Shown: positions 35,045 through 44,494 of the stretch, piece by piece
How positions within the stretch are numbered: position 1 is the first letter of the stretch
Layout of the letters: each line of letters starts with the position of its first letter
DNA from: DASQDN01 sp963844855
GTDB taxonomy: Bacteria > Acidobacteriota > Terriglobia > Bryobacterales > Bryobacteraceae
Length of the DNA stretch: 64,000 bases
Assembly (NCBI GenBank): GCA_963844855.1
Contig: CAWJQP010000083.1
Coordinates: forward strand, 1 to 64,000
Reading direction: 5' to 3'
Position numbers and translations under genes: made by a program
The notes under the pieces: generated by a model
The model's database searches: none
Seen by the model: the letters and a program-made list of their open reading frames with translations, nothing else
Told to the model about the DNA's origin: nothing

Positions 35045-36079
35045 TTATTGATAGAGCGTCTTGGCGCCAGATACGGCGAGTTTGATCCGATAAAGACCTG
35101 TTCGCGCGGTCATGTAGAGCGATTTGCCGTCGTCGCCCCAACCAACATTGGCAGGGACCTCGGTGGACTTGATCGTACCAAGGTGTTTTCCGCTCGAAGA
35201 GAAAACCCATACGCCGCCCGGACCGGTCGCAAATAGGTTCCCATTCGCATCGACCTTCATTCCATCGGGCAGCCCATCTTCGGTCTGTGAAGTCGCGTCG
35301 AGCAGCACTTTGCCATTCCGCAAAGCGCCATCTGCCGCCACATCATAACGCATCCAAATCTTCTTCTTCTCATCCGAATTGGCGACATAGAGCGTCTTTT
35401 CGTCCGGTGAAAACGCCAGACCGTTCGGCCGCGTCAAGTCTTTGACGAGCAACTGCAACTTGCCGGCTTTCAGCCGGTACACGCCATTGAACGGAAGTTC
35501 TTTCGCGGGATCCTTGTCCTGCCCGAGCAATCCATAAGGCGGATCGGTGAAATAGAGCGAGCCGTCCGACTTATACACGAGATCATTTGGGCTGTTCAGG
35601 CGCTTGCCCTGGTAACGATCGACAAGGGTAGTGACGTTCTTGTTGCTGTCGATTCTAGCGATGCGACGATTGCCGTGCTGGCATAGAAGCACGGCTCCAT
35701 CCTTGTCCGCGGTCATTCCGTTGGGGCCGATAAAAGAACCAGCGGGGGCATCGTTTTTGTCGTAGCCGCCGGGTCGCAGAATTTCGAGAACTTTTCCGTC
35801 GGGTGACCACTGCCTCACGACGTTCCCGACTACATCGCTGAACCAGAGATGGCCCGCGGGGCGCCATAAGGGTCCTTCGATGAACTGAAATCCACCGGCC
35901 AGCTTTTCGATCCGCGCGTCCGGCGGCACGATTGCATCAATGGCGGGATCAATTCGTACTACAGCTCCTGCTGATGGCGGCTGATCGGAAGTGGTCACTT
36001 TCGTCTCTGAGGTCGGGGTCTGAGTTGAGCAAGCGGCACACAACACCGCAATTGCGATTGGTATGGCGATCTTAGTCAT
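35045..36079 (-). CDS. SMP-30/gluconolactonase-like lipoprotein, 344 aa
   Basis: ATG 36079. Lipoprotein signal 'IAIAVLCAACSTQTPTS' with lipobox LCAAC-S, so it is lipid-anchored after export. A six-bladed propeller of the SMP-30/LRE family: 'FIEGPLWRPAGHLWFSDVVG' (metal Glu in EGP), 'NGMTADKDGAVLLCQHGNRR', 'RLNSPNDLVYKSDGSLYFTD' (metal Asn in SPND), 'LTRPNGLAFSPDEKTLYVAN' and 'LPDGMKVDANGNLFATGPGG' (metal Asp in PDG). All metal ligands are present, so lactonase activity on sugar lactones is plausible. First gene of the reverse operon; divergent from the UnbV gene across 114 bp, which must hold both promoters. Confidence 0.88.
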   Translation of the reverse strand: MTKIAIPIAIAVLCAACSTQTPTSETKVTTSDQPPSAGAVVRIDPAIDAIVPPDARIEKLAGGFQFIEGPLWRPAGHLWFSDVVGNVVRQWSPDGKVLEILRPGGYDKNDAPAGSFIGPNGMTADKDGAVLLCQHGNRRIARIDSNKNVTTLVDRYQGKRLNSPNDLVYKSDGSLYFTDPPYGLLGQDKDPAKELPFNGVYRLKAGKLQLLVKDLTRPNGLAFSPDEKTLYVANSDEKKKIWMRYDVAADGALRNGKVLLDATSQTEDGLPDGMKVDANGNLFATGPGGVWVFSSSGKHLGTIKSTEVPANVGWGDDGKSLYMTARTGLYRIKLAVSGAKTLYQ

Positions 36080-36193
36080 GGAGTGTCGTAAGCATACGTA
36101 TCTTATCCTGCAATCGCGTGCTCGACAACACTAGTCAAACTTCTCACAGGCACGCGTCCAGTTAAGCATCGAGGCTGATGATAAGCTTGACTC

Positions 36194-37978
36194 GTGCGCT
36201 GGCTCACCGTCGGCGGAATGCCGCGCTGTGCAACGATTCTCGTGGCTAGTGTTGCCGGCATCTTGTGTTCGCACTCGGGGCTGCTGGTTGCTCAGGGCAT
36301 GATTGGTCGCGGCGCCAAGGCGATGCCCAAGCCGAAGCCGTCCGGCCGGACCTTTCCAGTTTCATTCACAGACGTCGCTGCCGCTGGTGGTTTGAAGGCG
36401 CCGCAGATTTGCGGAGCGGATCAGAAGAAATACATCATCGAGTCCATTGGCGCCGGCGTCGCGTTTGTGGACTATAACAACGACGGTTGGCCGGATGTAT
36501 TTCTGGTGACCGGCTCGCGCTTTCGGCCAGCTGCGGGCGCTGCTGCGGACGTTGCTGCGCCGACCAATCACCTCTATCGGAATAACCGCGACGGGACGTT
36601 TACTGACGTCACTGCCAAGGCGGGGCTGGCTCGCTCCGGATGGGGACAGAGTGTTGCTGTCGGCGATTACGATAACGACGGGTTCGCCGACCTTTTCATC
36701 ACTTATTGGGGGCAAAACGTCCTCTACCGCAACAATGGTGACGAAACCTTCACCGACGTTTCGGCCCGCGCGCATGTGGCCAGCGAAGGCTTGCGCTGGG
36801 GTAGCGGCGCTTCCTTTTTCGACTATGACCGCGACGGGTTGCTCGACCTATTCGTCGCCAACTACTTGGATCTGGACCTGAAGCGAACGCCGTTGCCCGG
36901 GACCGATCCGAATTGCTCATGGCTAGGGTTGCCGGTGATGTGCGGCCCGCGAGGGCTTCCATTTTCGTCGAACCTCCTCTATCACAACAACGGCGACGGC
37001 ACATTCACGGACGTCAGCCGCGCGTCCGGAATTGCGGAGCCGCTGAAGACTTATGCGTTGGGTGTGATTGCGGCCGATCTGGACGGCGACGGCTGGCAGG
37101 ATGTATATGTCGCATCGGATTCCACGCGCAGCCTGTTCTACCACAACAACGGCAACGGGACGTTCTCCGAGCGCGCTGTGTACACAGGGCTTGCATACGA
37201 CGACAGCGGCATGGAGCAGGCGGGCATGGGTCTGGCTCTCGGCGATTACGATGGGGACGGATTGCTCGATATCGTCAAGACCAACTTCTCCGACGACTAC
37301 CCAAACCTGTACCGCAACTCGAGCAGGTCCGGTTACACAGACCGCGCGCTGTTCGCCGGCCTGGGTATCAATCCTCAGTACGTTCTTTGGAGTCCGGTTC
37401 TCGCCGACTTCGATAACGACGGCTGGGCGGATCTCTTCATGACGGCCGGCCATCTCTTCCCCGAGGTCGACCGGCTGAAGACGGCGCAGCGGTTCCGCAA
37501 TCCACGGCTGCTTTACTGGAACCTGGGCAACGGGAAGTTTGAAGATGTTTCCGACCGTTCGGGACCAGGCATCGCAGCGATCCATTCGAGCCGCGGCGCC
37601 GAGGCAGGCGACTTCGATAACGACGGGAACATGGACCTGCTCATCATGAACATGAACGAGCCCCCGTCGCTGCTGAAGAACCAGAGCAAAAGCGGCAACA
37701 ACTGGCTGAAAGTTCAGCTTACGGGCACCAAGTCGAACCGTGCGGGAATCGGGGCGAAGGTCAAGGTGACGACAGCAGGCAAGTCACAGACGCGCGTGTT
37801 GCTGAGCCAGTCCGGCTACTATTCGAGCGCCGATGCTCGCCTGCATTTCGGCCTCGGCGGCGCCAGCGTGGACTATGTCGAGATCGTGTGGCCTTCCGGC
37901 CTGGTGGAACGCTGGGACCACGTGAAGCCGAACCAAGTATTCCGCGCCACCGAAGGATCGGGCCGGAAACTGCCATGA
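36194..37978 (+). CDS. FG-GAP/VCBS + ASPIC/UnbV protein (CRTAC1-like), 594 aa
   Basis: Opens at GTG 36194; ATG 36218 eight codons on is an alternative that also keeps the signal segment ('ATILVASVAGILCSHSGLLV'). The body is a seven-bladed FG-GAP propeller with calcium-type DxDxD loops: 'VDYNNDGWPDVFLV', 'GDYDNDGFADLFIT', 'FDYDRDGLLDLFVA', 'ADLDGDGWQDVYVA', 'GDYDGDGLLDIVKT', 'ADFDNDGWADLFMT', 'GDFDNDGNMDLLIM'. The C-terminus is an ASPIC/UnbV domain ('AGIGAKVKVTTAGKSQTRVL', 'VDYVEIVWPSGLVERWDHVK'). Exported, likely ligand- or glycan-binding; the role is not established. A TPR gene overlaps its stop by ATGA, a recurring pair in this phylum. Confidence 0.9.
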   Translation: MRWLTVGGMPRCATILVASVAGILCSHSGLLVAQGMIGRGAKAMPKPKPSGRTFPVSFTDVAAAGGLKAPQICGADQKKYIIESIGAGVAFVDYNNDGWPDVFLVTGSRFRPAAGAAADVAAPTNHLYRNNRDGTFTDVTAKAGLARSGWGQSVAVGDYDNDGFADLFITYWGQNVLYRNNGDETFTDVSARAHVASEGLRWGSGASFFDYDRDGLLDLFVANYLDLDLKRTPLPGTDPNCSWLGLPVMCGPRGLPFSSNLLYHNNGDGTFTDVSRASGIAEPLKTYALGVIAADLDGDGWQDVYVASDSTRSLFYHNNGNGTFSERAVYTGLAYDDSGMEQAGMGLALGDYDGDGLLDIVKTNFSDDYPNLYRNSSRSGYTDRALFAGLGINPQYVLWSPVLADFDNDGWADLFMTAGHLFPEVDRLKTAQRFRNPRLLYWNLGNGKFEDVSDRSGPGIAAIHSSRGAEAGDFDNDGNMDLLIMNMNEPPSLLKNQSKSGNNWLKVQLTGTKSNRAGIGAKVKVTTAGKSQTRVLLSQSGYYSSADARLHFGLGGASVDYVEIVWPSGLVERWDHVKPNQVFRATEGSGRKLP

Positions 37979-38979
37979 TGTTGTGGTTGCTGGCGGCAAT
38001 GCAGGCGATCGCGCCGTCAGCCGCTTCCTTGGCCGCGTCGGGCGAGAAGTTTCTGGAAGCACAGATGGTGGACGAGGCGCGCCGGGCTTTTGATGGCGCC
38101 CTCCGACTCGATGCGGCGAACTTCGCGGCCCTTCGCGGGCTGGGCTTCATCGACTTCTCACAGGGCCGCTTTGCGCAAGCCCGCGTCTCGTTGGAGAAAG
38201 CTGTGCAAACGAGGCCCAATTCTTTTCAGGTCCGATTCCTGCTAGGCGCTGTGCTTGTAGAGTTGAAGGATCCCAAGGGCGCCATCGCCCAGCTCAGGGC
38301 GGCGCATCAACTCGACACGACGCATGCCGACGTACGCAAACTGCTGGCGGCGCAATACTCAGCGACCGGACAACACAAGCAGACGATCGCGCTACTCGCT
38401 CCTGTGGTCGACCGGCCTCCTTACGATGAGGAAGCTCATCTACTGCTGATCGGCGCGCGGCAGGTGTCGGGCGATTCAGAAGGTGTGTTCGCTCTGGCAA
38501 CGCGAGCTGAGCGCCGCTTTCCGCGATCTCCGCAGGTGGCAGCATGGCTGGGCTTTCAACTGCAGTTCTCCGGGCGTTACGAAGAGGCGGAGAAACAGTT
38601 GCGCAGGGCAATCGATTTGGAACCGTCCTTCGGAGTTCCGTACCAGTTGCTGGGCGAGGTTTATCTGAAGCGGGAAGAATACAGCGCCGCGGTCGAGTGG
38701 TTCCAGAAGGCTGTCAACATCATGCCTGAGGATGTGGAGACGTTGATGGGCTTGGGGCGTGCGCTTGCTGCGTTGGACAACACCGACGCTGCGCTGGAAG
38801 CGTTACGTAAAGCCGCGAGAATGGCGCCCGGAAACGCGCAGGTGCATCTGCATCTGTCCCGACTGTACTTTCGAATCGGGGACGAGGCGAAGGCTCGCGA
38901 GGAAGCCGATCTATCCGTCAAGTTACGAACCACTGCGCCCGTCGGCGTCGAAGCGCCGGCCGGGTTACGCATGCAGTAG
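37975..38979 (+). CDS. TPR repeat protein, 334 aa
   Basis: Start ATG 37975, overlapping the UnbV stop (ATGA); the second ATG at 37978 is equally possible. A short hydrophobic start ('MMLWLLAAMQAIAPSAASLA') suggests export. The rest is tandem TPR: 'AALRGLGFIDFSQGRFAQAR', 'PNSFQVRFLLGAVLVELKDP', 'AAWLGFQLQFSGRYEEAEKQ', 'PYQLLGEVYLKREEYSAAVE', 'TLMGLGRALAALDNTDAALE', 'HLHLSRLYFRIGDEAKAREE', about eight repeats in all. TPR arrays bind proteins; the natural candidate partner is the cotranslated UnbV protein. Confidence 0.85.
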   Translation: MMLWLLAAMQAIAPSAASLAASGEKFLEAQMVDEARRAFDGALRLDAANFAALRGLGFIDFSQGRFAQARVSLEKAVQTRPNSFQVRFLLGAVLVELKDPKGAIAQLRAAHQLDTTHADVRKLLAAQYSATGQHKQTIALLAPVVDRPPYDEEAHLLLIGARQVSGDSEGVFALATRAERRFPRSPQVAAWLGFQLQFSGRYEEAEKQLRRAIDLEPSFGVPYQLLGEVYLKREEYSAAVEWFQKAVNIMPEDVETLMGLGRALAALDNTDAALEALRKAARMAPGNAQVHLHLSRLYFRIGDEAKAREEADLSVKLRTTAPVGVEAPAGLRMQ

Positions 38980-39069
38980 ACGCTCAGAGAGAGAGACGCC
39001 GCCAGCCAGTTCCTGCAACTGCTTGACGACGGCGCATTCACCTCGATTCCGATGCCCGGAATCGCCCTT

Positions 39070-42000
39070 TCAGAACGCCACTTTGAGAGCGAATTGCATG
39101 CGTCGCGGGTCGTTCCCCTGACTGCGGATGAAACCAAAGTTCGGCGATGTAACCGTAGAGTCCGGCGTGCCCCAACGCACGCGGTTAAACAGGTTGAACG
39201 CTTCGAAGCGCAGAGTGGCCCTCACCTTTTCCGTGAAATCGATGTTCTTCGATAACGTGACGTTCTCGTTGAGGGACCAGGGACTGCGCGCATGCGGATT
39301 GTTCTTGCTGGCATTGCCGATGCCGGCAAGCAGCAGTTCCGCGTTGGTCATCTGACGTCCGTTGGCATCAAGGCCAAAGGCAGCCTTGTCCCACCAGACA
39401 TCTTTGAAGGGATCGAATTTATCGCTCGATATCGGAGCGCGCCAGTTGTCGTACGAGTTGATGAAAACGCGGTTGCCAGCGCCACCGGGGATCGAAGAAA
39501 CACCGGGCGCGACTGTCAGCGGAACGCCGGACAAATACTCCAGAAATCCAGCGATGCCCCAGCCGCCGAAGATCTTGTCCGCCGGTCCACTGAGCGCCCA
39601 GTGCCGGCCTTTTCCGAAGGGCAGTTCGTAGGTGAATGCCTCGCGGAACATGTGCGTCTGATCATCGCTGCTCAATCCTTTGCCGAGCCGCCGGTTGTAG
39701 TGATCGGGTTGTAGGGTGTTATCGCGCCCCACCGACTGCGCATTCTCCGAGTTGGAGAACATCTTGGAGAACACGTAGCTGGAGAGCAGCGTCAGACCCG
39801 ACGAGTAGCGCTTGTCCAGTTTGGCGATCATGGCGTGATACGTCGAGTCGCCCGTGCGCTCGCCGACCGAGGAGTTGTTGGTTTCCACAGCTCCATAGTG
39901 GGGGAACGGGCGAAGCGCTTGGGCGACCGTTCCGTTGAACCCAGGGTAGGGAAGCTTGATACCCGCTGCTACAGCCGCGGGCGAAGTCGCGGCGCTATTG
40001 AGCAGGTCGCGTCCAAACTGATTGAAGTACTTCGGATCCATCTGGTTCAGCTGCAGAATCGCCGAGGAGAGGTGGGTACCCTTGGTGCCTGTGTAGCCGA
40101 TGGAGCCCACCAGGTTCTGGGGCAATTGCTTTTGGATGTCGAGATTCCAGCTATAGAACTCCGGCGGACGCCCCGAGTCCGGGTTCTGCCAGAGGTACGT
40201 GCTGCCTCCAGCGTCAGTGGCCGGACCGCGGAACGGAGGCGCCGTCCATGGGGGAAGTCCCTCGTCGATGTTCCAGTACTGGAAAGCAGGCAGCGAATTG
40301 GCCGCGGAGTAGGTGCTATTCAGAATCAATCCCTGGAAGTGAGTACTGCCGCCGGTAGTCTTCACTGCGCCGTAGGACTTGCCTCCGTACATTCGAATCA
40401 CAGTGCCGGGCGTTATCTGGTACGCCAAGCCAACGCGAGGCGAAAACGCTTTCTTATAGCTGGCGAAGGCTCCCTTCCCTGTGCATTCCGGACAATTTCC
40501 GGTATACACGGTGGAGCCGAGGATTCCTCCAAACATCGGATTCGGCACAGTCGGATCGAAGTTCATGAATCCCTCGGCCTCTCCGTAGGTCGAGAAATCC
40601 GACCAGTCTTCAACGTCGAGAACAGCGCCGCCTCCAACCGGGGTTGTATATTCATACCTCAACCCGAGGTTCAGCGTGAGTTTGTTGGTGACACGCCAGT
40701 CATCCTGGAAGAAGCCGCCCCAATACTTGTAACGCTGGATTACGGCGCGCGGCGTTTCCAGTCCCCACGAGTCTGCCAGTCCGAGCAGGAAGCTCGCAAA
40801 TCCGTGGCCCGTGTTGCCCGAACTATCACCTGGGAAAGAGGTCGAGCCCTGGCCAAAGTTGAAGCTTCCGTTGGGCCGGTGCTGTCCGCCTCCCCACCAG
40901 TCGTCTTTGCTGTAGAAAAAGCCGGCTTTGAAGGTGTGCGCTCCCTTTGTCCAGGTAACATCGTCGCTGATGCTCAAGTTGCGCCCGCGGTCGTATCCCC
41001 ATCCATTGCCGCTCCATGCGGTGAGGTTGGAAAAGCTCCAACCGGGAAAGCACTGATCCGGCCCGGGCGTGTTCTTAAGGCCGAGCTGCGCCGCCCACTC
41101 TTTGCCGGACTCCAGACAACTGAGGTTCGTGATGCGGCCTTCTTCCTTTTGCCCCATGACGCGGAGGCTGTTAATGATCCGGCTGCTGACCGTCCGGTCC
41201 CAGGAGAATCGGCCCGAAATGTTTTTGCGGCTCCAGACCTGCCCGGAGTTGAGAATTCCCGGCAGTCCAGGAGGCCCATCAGCGCCGAATTCGTCCAACT
41301 TCGTTCCGTTCATCAGAAGGAACGAGAAGTGGTTATTGGTGTTGGCTTGGTGATCGGCCTTGATGCTCCACTTGTCCCATGGGCTTACGTTGGTGCCTTG
41401 CGAGCGGAAGTAGTTGCTGGTCAGCACCGGCAGACCATTAGTGGACAGGACATTGGGCAGCATACTGGGATCGCGAAAGGACATGTACTTTTGCGCTACC
41501 GAACTGAATCGCGATTGAGGAATCCTGTTGTTGGGAAATGGCGCGCGGGTGTAGGTGGATCCGGTCTGAGTGGTAGTTGCGGGATCGTAAATCTGCATCA
41601 GAAACGGCCTGCCGTCTGGGCCACTTCGGATAAGGTTGCTGAAGTCTCCCGTATACATTTCCGGAAGCGGAACGGAGAAGAAAGCGGGCTGGTTGCCGCT
41701 TCGGTTCCGGAACCCTTCGTAGCTGCCGAAAAAGAAGGTTCGATTCCTGCCGTTGTAGATCTTCGGAATAACCACCGGTCCGCCCAATGTGAAGCCAAAA
41801 TCGTGTTGCTTCAGAACAGGCGTGGACTGGGCAAAGAAACCGCGTGCGTCGGCTGCGTTGTTGCGCATGTAGTCGAACGCGTTCCCGTGTATTTCATTGG
41901 TGCCCGACTTTGTGGCAAAGCTGACCAATCCCATCGCGCGGCCATATTCGGCCTTCATCCCGGAGCTTTCGATATTGAATTCGGCGATGGCGTCCACCGG

Positions 42001-42618
42001 TACGGAACTGATAGGGGCACGCTCGTATTGATACGTTACGGTGCCGCTTGCCAGCGAGGCGCCATCCATCTGCATGTCCCACCCGCTGCCTTGGCCTCCG
42101 CCGATTCGGAACGTGCTGGAGTTTTTGGCCTCCGGCGCGATCACGGCAAGGTTGAAGACGTTCCGAACCTGGCCCGCCACGACCAGAGGCAGGTCTTCCA
42201 CAAGCTTGGTGCTGAGGTTAGTGGAGACGCGGGTAGAGTCGGTCTGGAGCGCCGTGGCCTGCGCCGTCACTTGTACCGATTCCGTGACCGCGCCAAGCTC
42301 AAGCGTGAAGTCTGACCGCAGGGACTCGCCCGATGTCACCGAAATGTTCCCGCGCTGAGCACGACGAAAGCCTTGCGCTTCCACGAGGACCTGGTATCGA
42401 CCGAGCGCCAGCGCTGGCAGCGCATAGTTGCCGGAGTCCGACGTGCGTGTGGCAAACGTCGTATTTGTGTCTAAGTGAGTGGCCGTTACCTGGGCATTCG
42501 CGACCGCGGCGCCGGAAGGATCGGTGACGATGCCGACTAGCGAACCCCGATCGAGCTGAGCAAGTAGTGAACTGGCGGAAATGACCAGCAAGGCATGAGC
42601 AATGGCAGTGCATTTCAT
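39070..42618 (-). CDS. Oar-like TonB-dependent receptor, 1182 aa
   Basis: Signal peptide 'IAHALLVISASSLLAQ'; carboxypeptidase-regulatory-like domain at about 25-110 ('SLVGIVTDPSGAAVANAQVT', 'LGRYQVLVEAQGFRRAQRGN'); plug with 'FNIESSGMKAEYGRAMGLVS' and 'TKSGTNEIHGNAFDYMRNNA'; then the beta-barrel ('DFGFTLGGPVVIPKIYNGRN', 'QDDWRVTNKLTLNLGLRYEY') and C-terminal 'RMQFALKVAF' ending in Phe. Longer than the 990-aa receptor at 26195-29167, mostly through barrel loops. It stands alone between the TPR gene and a low-GC patch. Substrate unknown. The opposite strand is open for 826 codons here; this is an antisense shadow of a high-GC gene. Confidence 0.92.
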   Translation of the reverse strand: MKCTAIAHALLVISASSLLAQLDRGSLVGIVTDPSGAAVANAQVTATHLDTNTTFATRTSDSGNYALPALALGRYQVLVEAQGFRRAQRGNISVTSGESLRSDFTLELGAVTESVQVTAQATALQTDSTRVSTNLSTKLVEDLPLVVAGQVRNVFNLAVIAPEAKNSSTFRIGGGQGSGWDMQMDGASLASGTVTYQYERAPISSVPVDAIAEFNIESSGMKAEYGRAMGLVSFATKSGTNEIHGNAFDYMRNNAADARGFFAQSTPVLKQHDFGFTLGGPVVIPKIYNGRNRTFFFGSYEGFRNRSGNQPAFFSVPLPEMYTGDFSNLIRSGPDGRPFLMQIYDPATTTQTGSTYTRAPFPNNRIPQSRFSSVAQKYMSFRDPSMLPNVLSTNGLPVLTSNYFRSQGTNVSPWDKWSIKADHQANTNNHFSFLLMNGTKLDEFGADGPPGLPGILNSGQVWSRKNISGRFSWDRTVSSRIINSLRVMGQKEEGRITNLSCLESGKEWAAQLGLKNTPGPDQCFPGWSFSNLTAWSGNGWGYDRGRNLSISDDVTWTKGAHTFKAGFFYSKDDWWGGGQHRPNGSFNFGQGSTSFPGDSSGNTGHGFASFLLGLADSWGLETPRAVIQRYKYWGGFFQDDWRVTNKLTLNLGLRYEYTTPVGGGAVLDVEDWSDFSTYGEAEGFMNFDPTVPNPMFGGILGSTVYTGNCPECTGKGAFASYKKAFSPRVGLAYQITPGTVIRMYGGKSYGAVKTTGGSTHFQGLILNSTYSAANSLPAFQYWNIDEGLPPWTAPPFRGPATDAGGSTYLWQNPDSGRPPEFYSWNLDIQKQLPQNLVGSIGYTGTKGTHLSSAILQLNQMDPKYFNQFGRDLLNSAATSPAAVAAGIKLPYPGFNGTVAQALRPFPHYGAVETNNSSVGERTGDSTYHAMIAKLDKRYSSGLTLLSSYVFSKMFSNSENAQSVGRDNTLQPDHYNRRLGKGLSSDDQTHMFREAFTYELPFGKGRHWALSGPADKIFGGWGIAGFLEYLSGVPLTVAPGVSSIPGGAGNRVFINSYDNWRAPISSDKFDPFKDVWWDKAAFGLDANGRQMTNAELLLAGIGNASKNNPHARSPWSLNENVTLSKNIDFTEKVRATLRFEAFNLFNRVRWGTPDSTVTSPNFGFIRSQGNDPRRMQFALKVAF

Positions 42619-42865
42619 AACCCCTCCTGCGAGCAGTAGCCAATGAACGGGAGCGCCGCTATCAAAGGCCGCTCGGTCCGGAGAAGTATATCAGGAGCAT
42701 CGTTGCCGCAACGGGGCCAAGCGCGCGCCGACAGGGCCAAGCGCTTGATTGGAAACGAAGCGTTCAGGCGATGTCAAACCGGAGTAGAGACTATCACACC
42801 CATTTATTGACACTCCCAAAGGCGCCGACACAAAGGCGCTGACGCAAACAAATTAGTGCGCGCCA

Positions 42866-43675
42866 TTAATCGTTCTGTGTGAGATTCGGAAAGATAGGTT
42901 TTGTCCGGTTCGTAAGAGTCTTGAATGCTTTGAAAACTATTCTCTCAAGCTCATCCTCATAATTAAATAGAGTGATGATGTGCTTTGGAGATGTCGCAAA
43001 ACAGACATCCCTATTTGCGACTGGAACCTTTTGACCAACGAAAAGATAAAACGCAATGCCGGGAATGAACAAGCGGTAACGATGATGGCCGAATTGCTTC
43101 TCACCTTCTTTAGGCAGAAACATTCCCCTGACGCATCCGTCTCGGCGATTAGCCACCTGTACTTGCAGCACCACGTTCTCAGGGAAAGGAGATGAACCGA
43201 GTAAATACATTCGCATTGCTTCTTCATACCTTGGCCCGAGATTGATACGAGTTGTTTCCTCCCCAAAGCTCCAACTCGTAACTCCCGCCCTCCAGAAGAC
43301 GCTGATGGCGAAATAGGACAACTTTGACACGTCTATCTGAGGGATGGTTGCAGCTTCAAAAACAACATGACCTGCTGGTAGGACGGCGAAAGGTGTGGAA
43401 GTGGACAGAATATCGAAGAGTTTAAACGACTGTTGACCTCGATACATGTGCCGAAGAGTCCAATCTTCTCGAACAGCAAAACGTTGTTCGCATTGGCCAC
43501 AGAGTAGGTGGCGACGGATTTGTTTATCGGAGTTCCACGCCGTCGTTGTGTTGATAAGCACCGGACTTACCTTCCGTGGCCCTTCAATTCTCATAAAGCG
43601 ATACAGCGCCTTGGGCAAGAGATGACTACCCTTCAGATCGTCTTCAGAATGACAGAGAGCGCACACACCGATCAT
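42866..43675 (-). CDS. HNH-like zinc-knuckle protein of unknown function, 269 aa
   Basis: ATG 43675 with AAGG about 5 nt upstream. The start 'MIGVCALCHSEDDLKGSHLL' followed by PKALYR, and later 'LLCGQCEQRFAVREDW', gives two CxxC knuckles flanking a SHLLPK motif, an arrangement like HNH-endonuclease zinc folds where the H of SHLLP stands for the first H of HNH. I do not see the usual downstream catalytic N and H pair, so it may be a non-catalytic or divergent relative. The rest has beta-rich segments ('HHRYRLFIPGIAFYLFVGQK'). It lies in a patch of clearly lower GC and more Lys/Ile/Phe codons, suggesting transfer. Its strand and spacing do not link it to the receptor gene. Confidence 0.55.
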   Translation of the reverse strand: MIGVCALCHSEDDLKGSHLLPKALYRFMRIEGPRKVSPVLINTTTAWNSDKQIRRHLLCGQCEQRFAVREDWTLRHMYRGQQSFKLFDILSTSTPFAVLPAGHVVFEAATIPQIDVSKLSYFAISVFWRAGVTSWSFGEETTRINLGPRYEEAMRMYLLGSSPFPENVVLQVQVANRRDGCVRGMFLPKEGEKQFGHHRYRLFIPGIAFYLFVGQKVPVANRDVCFATSPKHIITLFNYEDELERIVFKAFKTLTNRTKPIFPNLTQND

Positions 43676-43782
43676 GAGACCTTATGTGATGGTAACGCTG
43701 TGCCCTTGGGAGCTTCACCAGCGATGTGAGTGAAGTTGAAACTGAGAAGGCTACGGTACGAGTAGTTGCACACTTCCGAATG

Positions 43783-44025
43783 TCATCGAGAAGGCCGCAT
43801 ATGATTCATTACGCCGATAACGGTCTGGTGTTGTTTCTCTCGTGCTTCGATAGCGTTTCTAACTGCCTCCCCAGGAGTATCGCGATTAACAAGAGAACGA
43901 GGGAAACTCCCCGGCAGTTGCAGCCAGATTATGCAAATAATGGTGGCGACCACTATATAATCAATTTTTTTCTTTGTTCTTCTCGTATCGGAGTAAGGCC
44001 CAGCCCAATGCGAGTACAGCCGCAA
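43783..44025 (-). CDS. Possible small membrane protein (up to 80 aa)
   Basis: A reverse frame overlapping the 3' end of the next gene. After a doubtful N-terminus it contains a convincing helix 'KKKIDYIVVATIICIIWLQL' and a hydrophilic tail 'NAIEAREKQHQTVIGVMN'. It may begin internally rather than at 44025, or represent a frame change from the 83-aa gene upstream. Unidentified. Confidence 0.35.
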   Translation of the reverse strand: MRLYSHWAGPYSDTRRTKKKIDYIVVATIICIIWLQLPGSFPRSLVNRDTPGEAVRNAIEAREKQHQTVIGVMNHMRPSR

Positions 44026-44212
44026 AATTCACGTCGCCGTACCAGCACAACCAAGTAGTGCCACATGGCGCCGTTAAGAGTCCCAACCGGAGATTTCCGT
44101 GGGCTTTCTGTATTGCCTCCTGTGAGTCACCGGTAACCTTGCTGCTGTCCAAGAAGAACTTACCAAGCCAGAAGCCTATCGCATATAGCGCCAACTTATT
44201 CCATAAAGGCAC
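43961..44212 (-). CDS. Small membrane protein, 83 aa
   Basis: ATG 44212. Two hydrophobic segments ('LALYAIGFWLGKFF' and 'DVNFAAVLALGWALLRY') bracket a polar loop with two Cys ('LTAPCGTTWLCWYG'), and the tail is Lys/Asn-rich (EKNKEKN). Composition and low GC match the neighbouring HNH-like gene. Unidentified; a small inner-membrane protein is inferred. Confidence 0.5.
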   Translation of the reverse strand: MPLWNKLALYAIGFWLGKFFLDSSKVTGDSQEAIQKAHGNLRLGLLTAPCGTTWLCWYGDVNFAAVLALGWALLRYEKNKEKN

Positions 44213-44494
44213 GAACTCAACTCAGGTCGTTGCAGATTCCATCACATAGTCGAGCCGTAGGAGGCAACCATGATGTCGGCCAAGCGCTTGAGTAAGCCTG
44301 TCCTTCATCAATAAGGTGCCAGCTACAGACACTCTAACGGCTGCAGTGAAGTTTGTTGGCTCATCGACAGCTCATGAAGTTTATGCGGCAGGCCATCTTG
44401 CCCTGCATAGAAGAATTTCGAAGATCGCGCCCGCACGCCGGGTTGCTGGCAGCAGGCCCATGCAGTAAGATAATGATGCTTTTGTAGGCCAACT

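Noticed and set aside
39835..42315. 826-codon open frame antisense to the large TonB receptor
   Set aside because: It lies wholly over a clearly functional receptor on the other strand; long antisense frames are expected in high-GC genes, and the translation shows no domain or signal.
42714..42744. Short direct repeats (GGGCCAAGCGC twice) and a 14-bp imperfect tandem near 42808
   Set aside because: Too short and isolated for a CRISPR, attachment site or iteron array.
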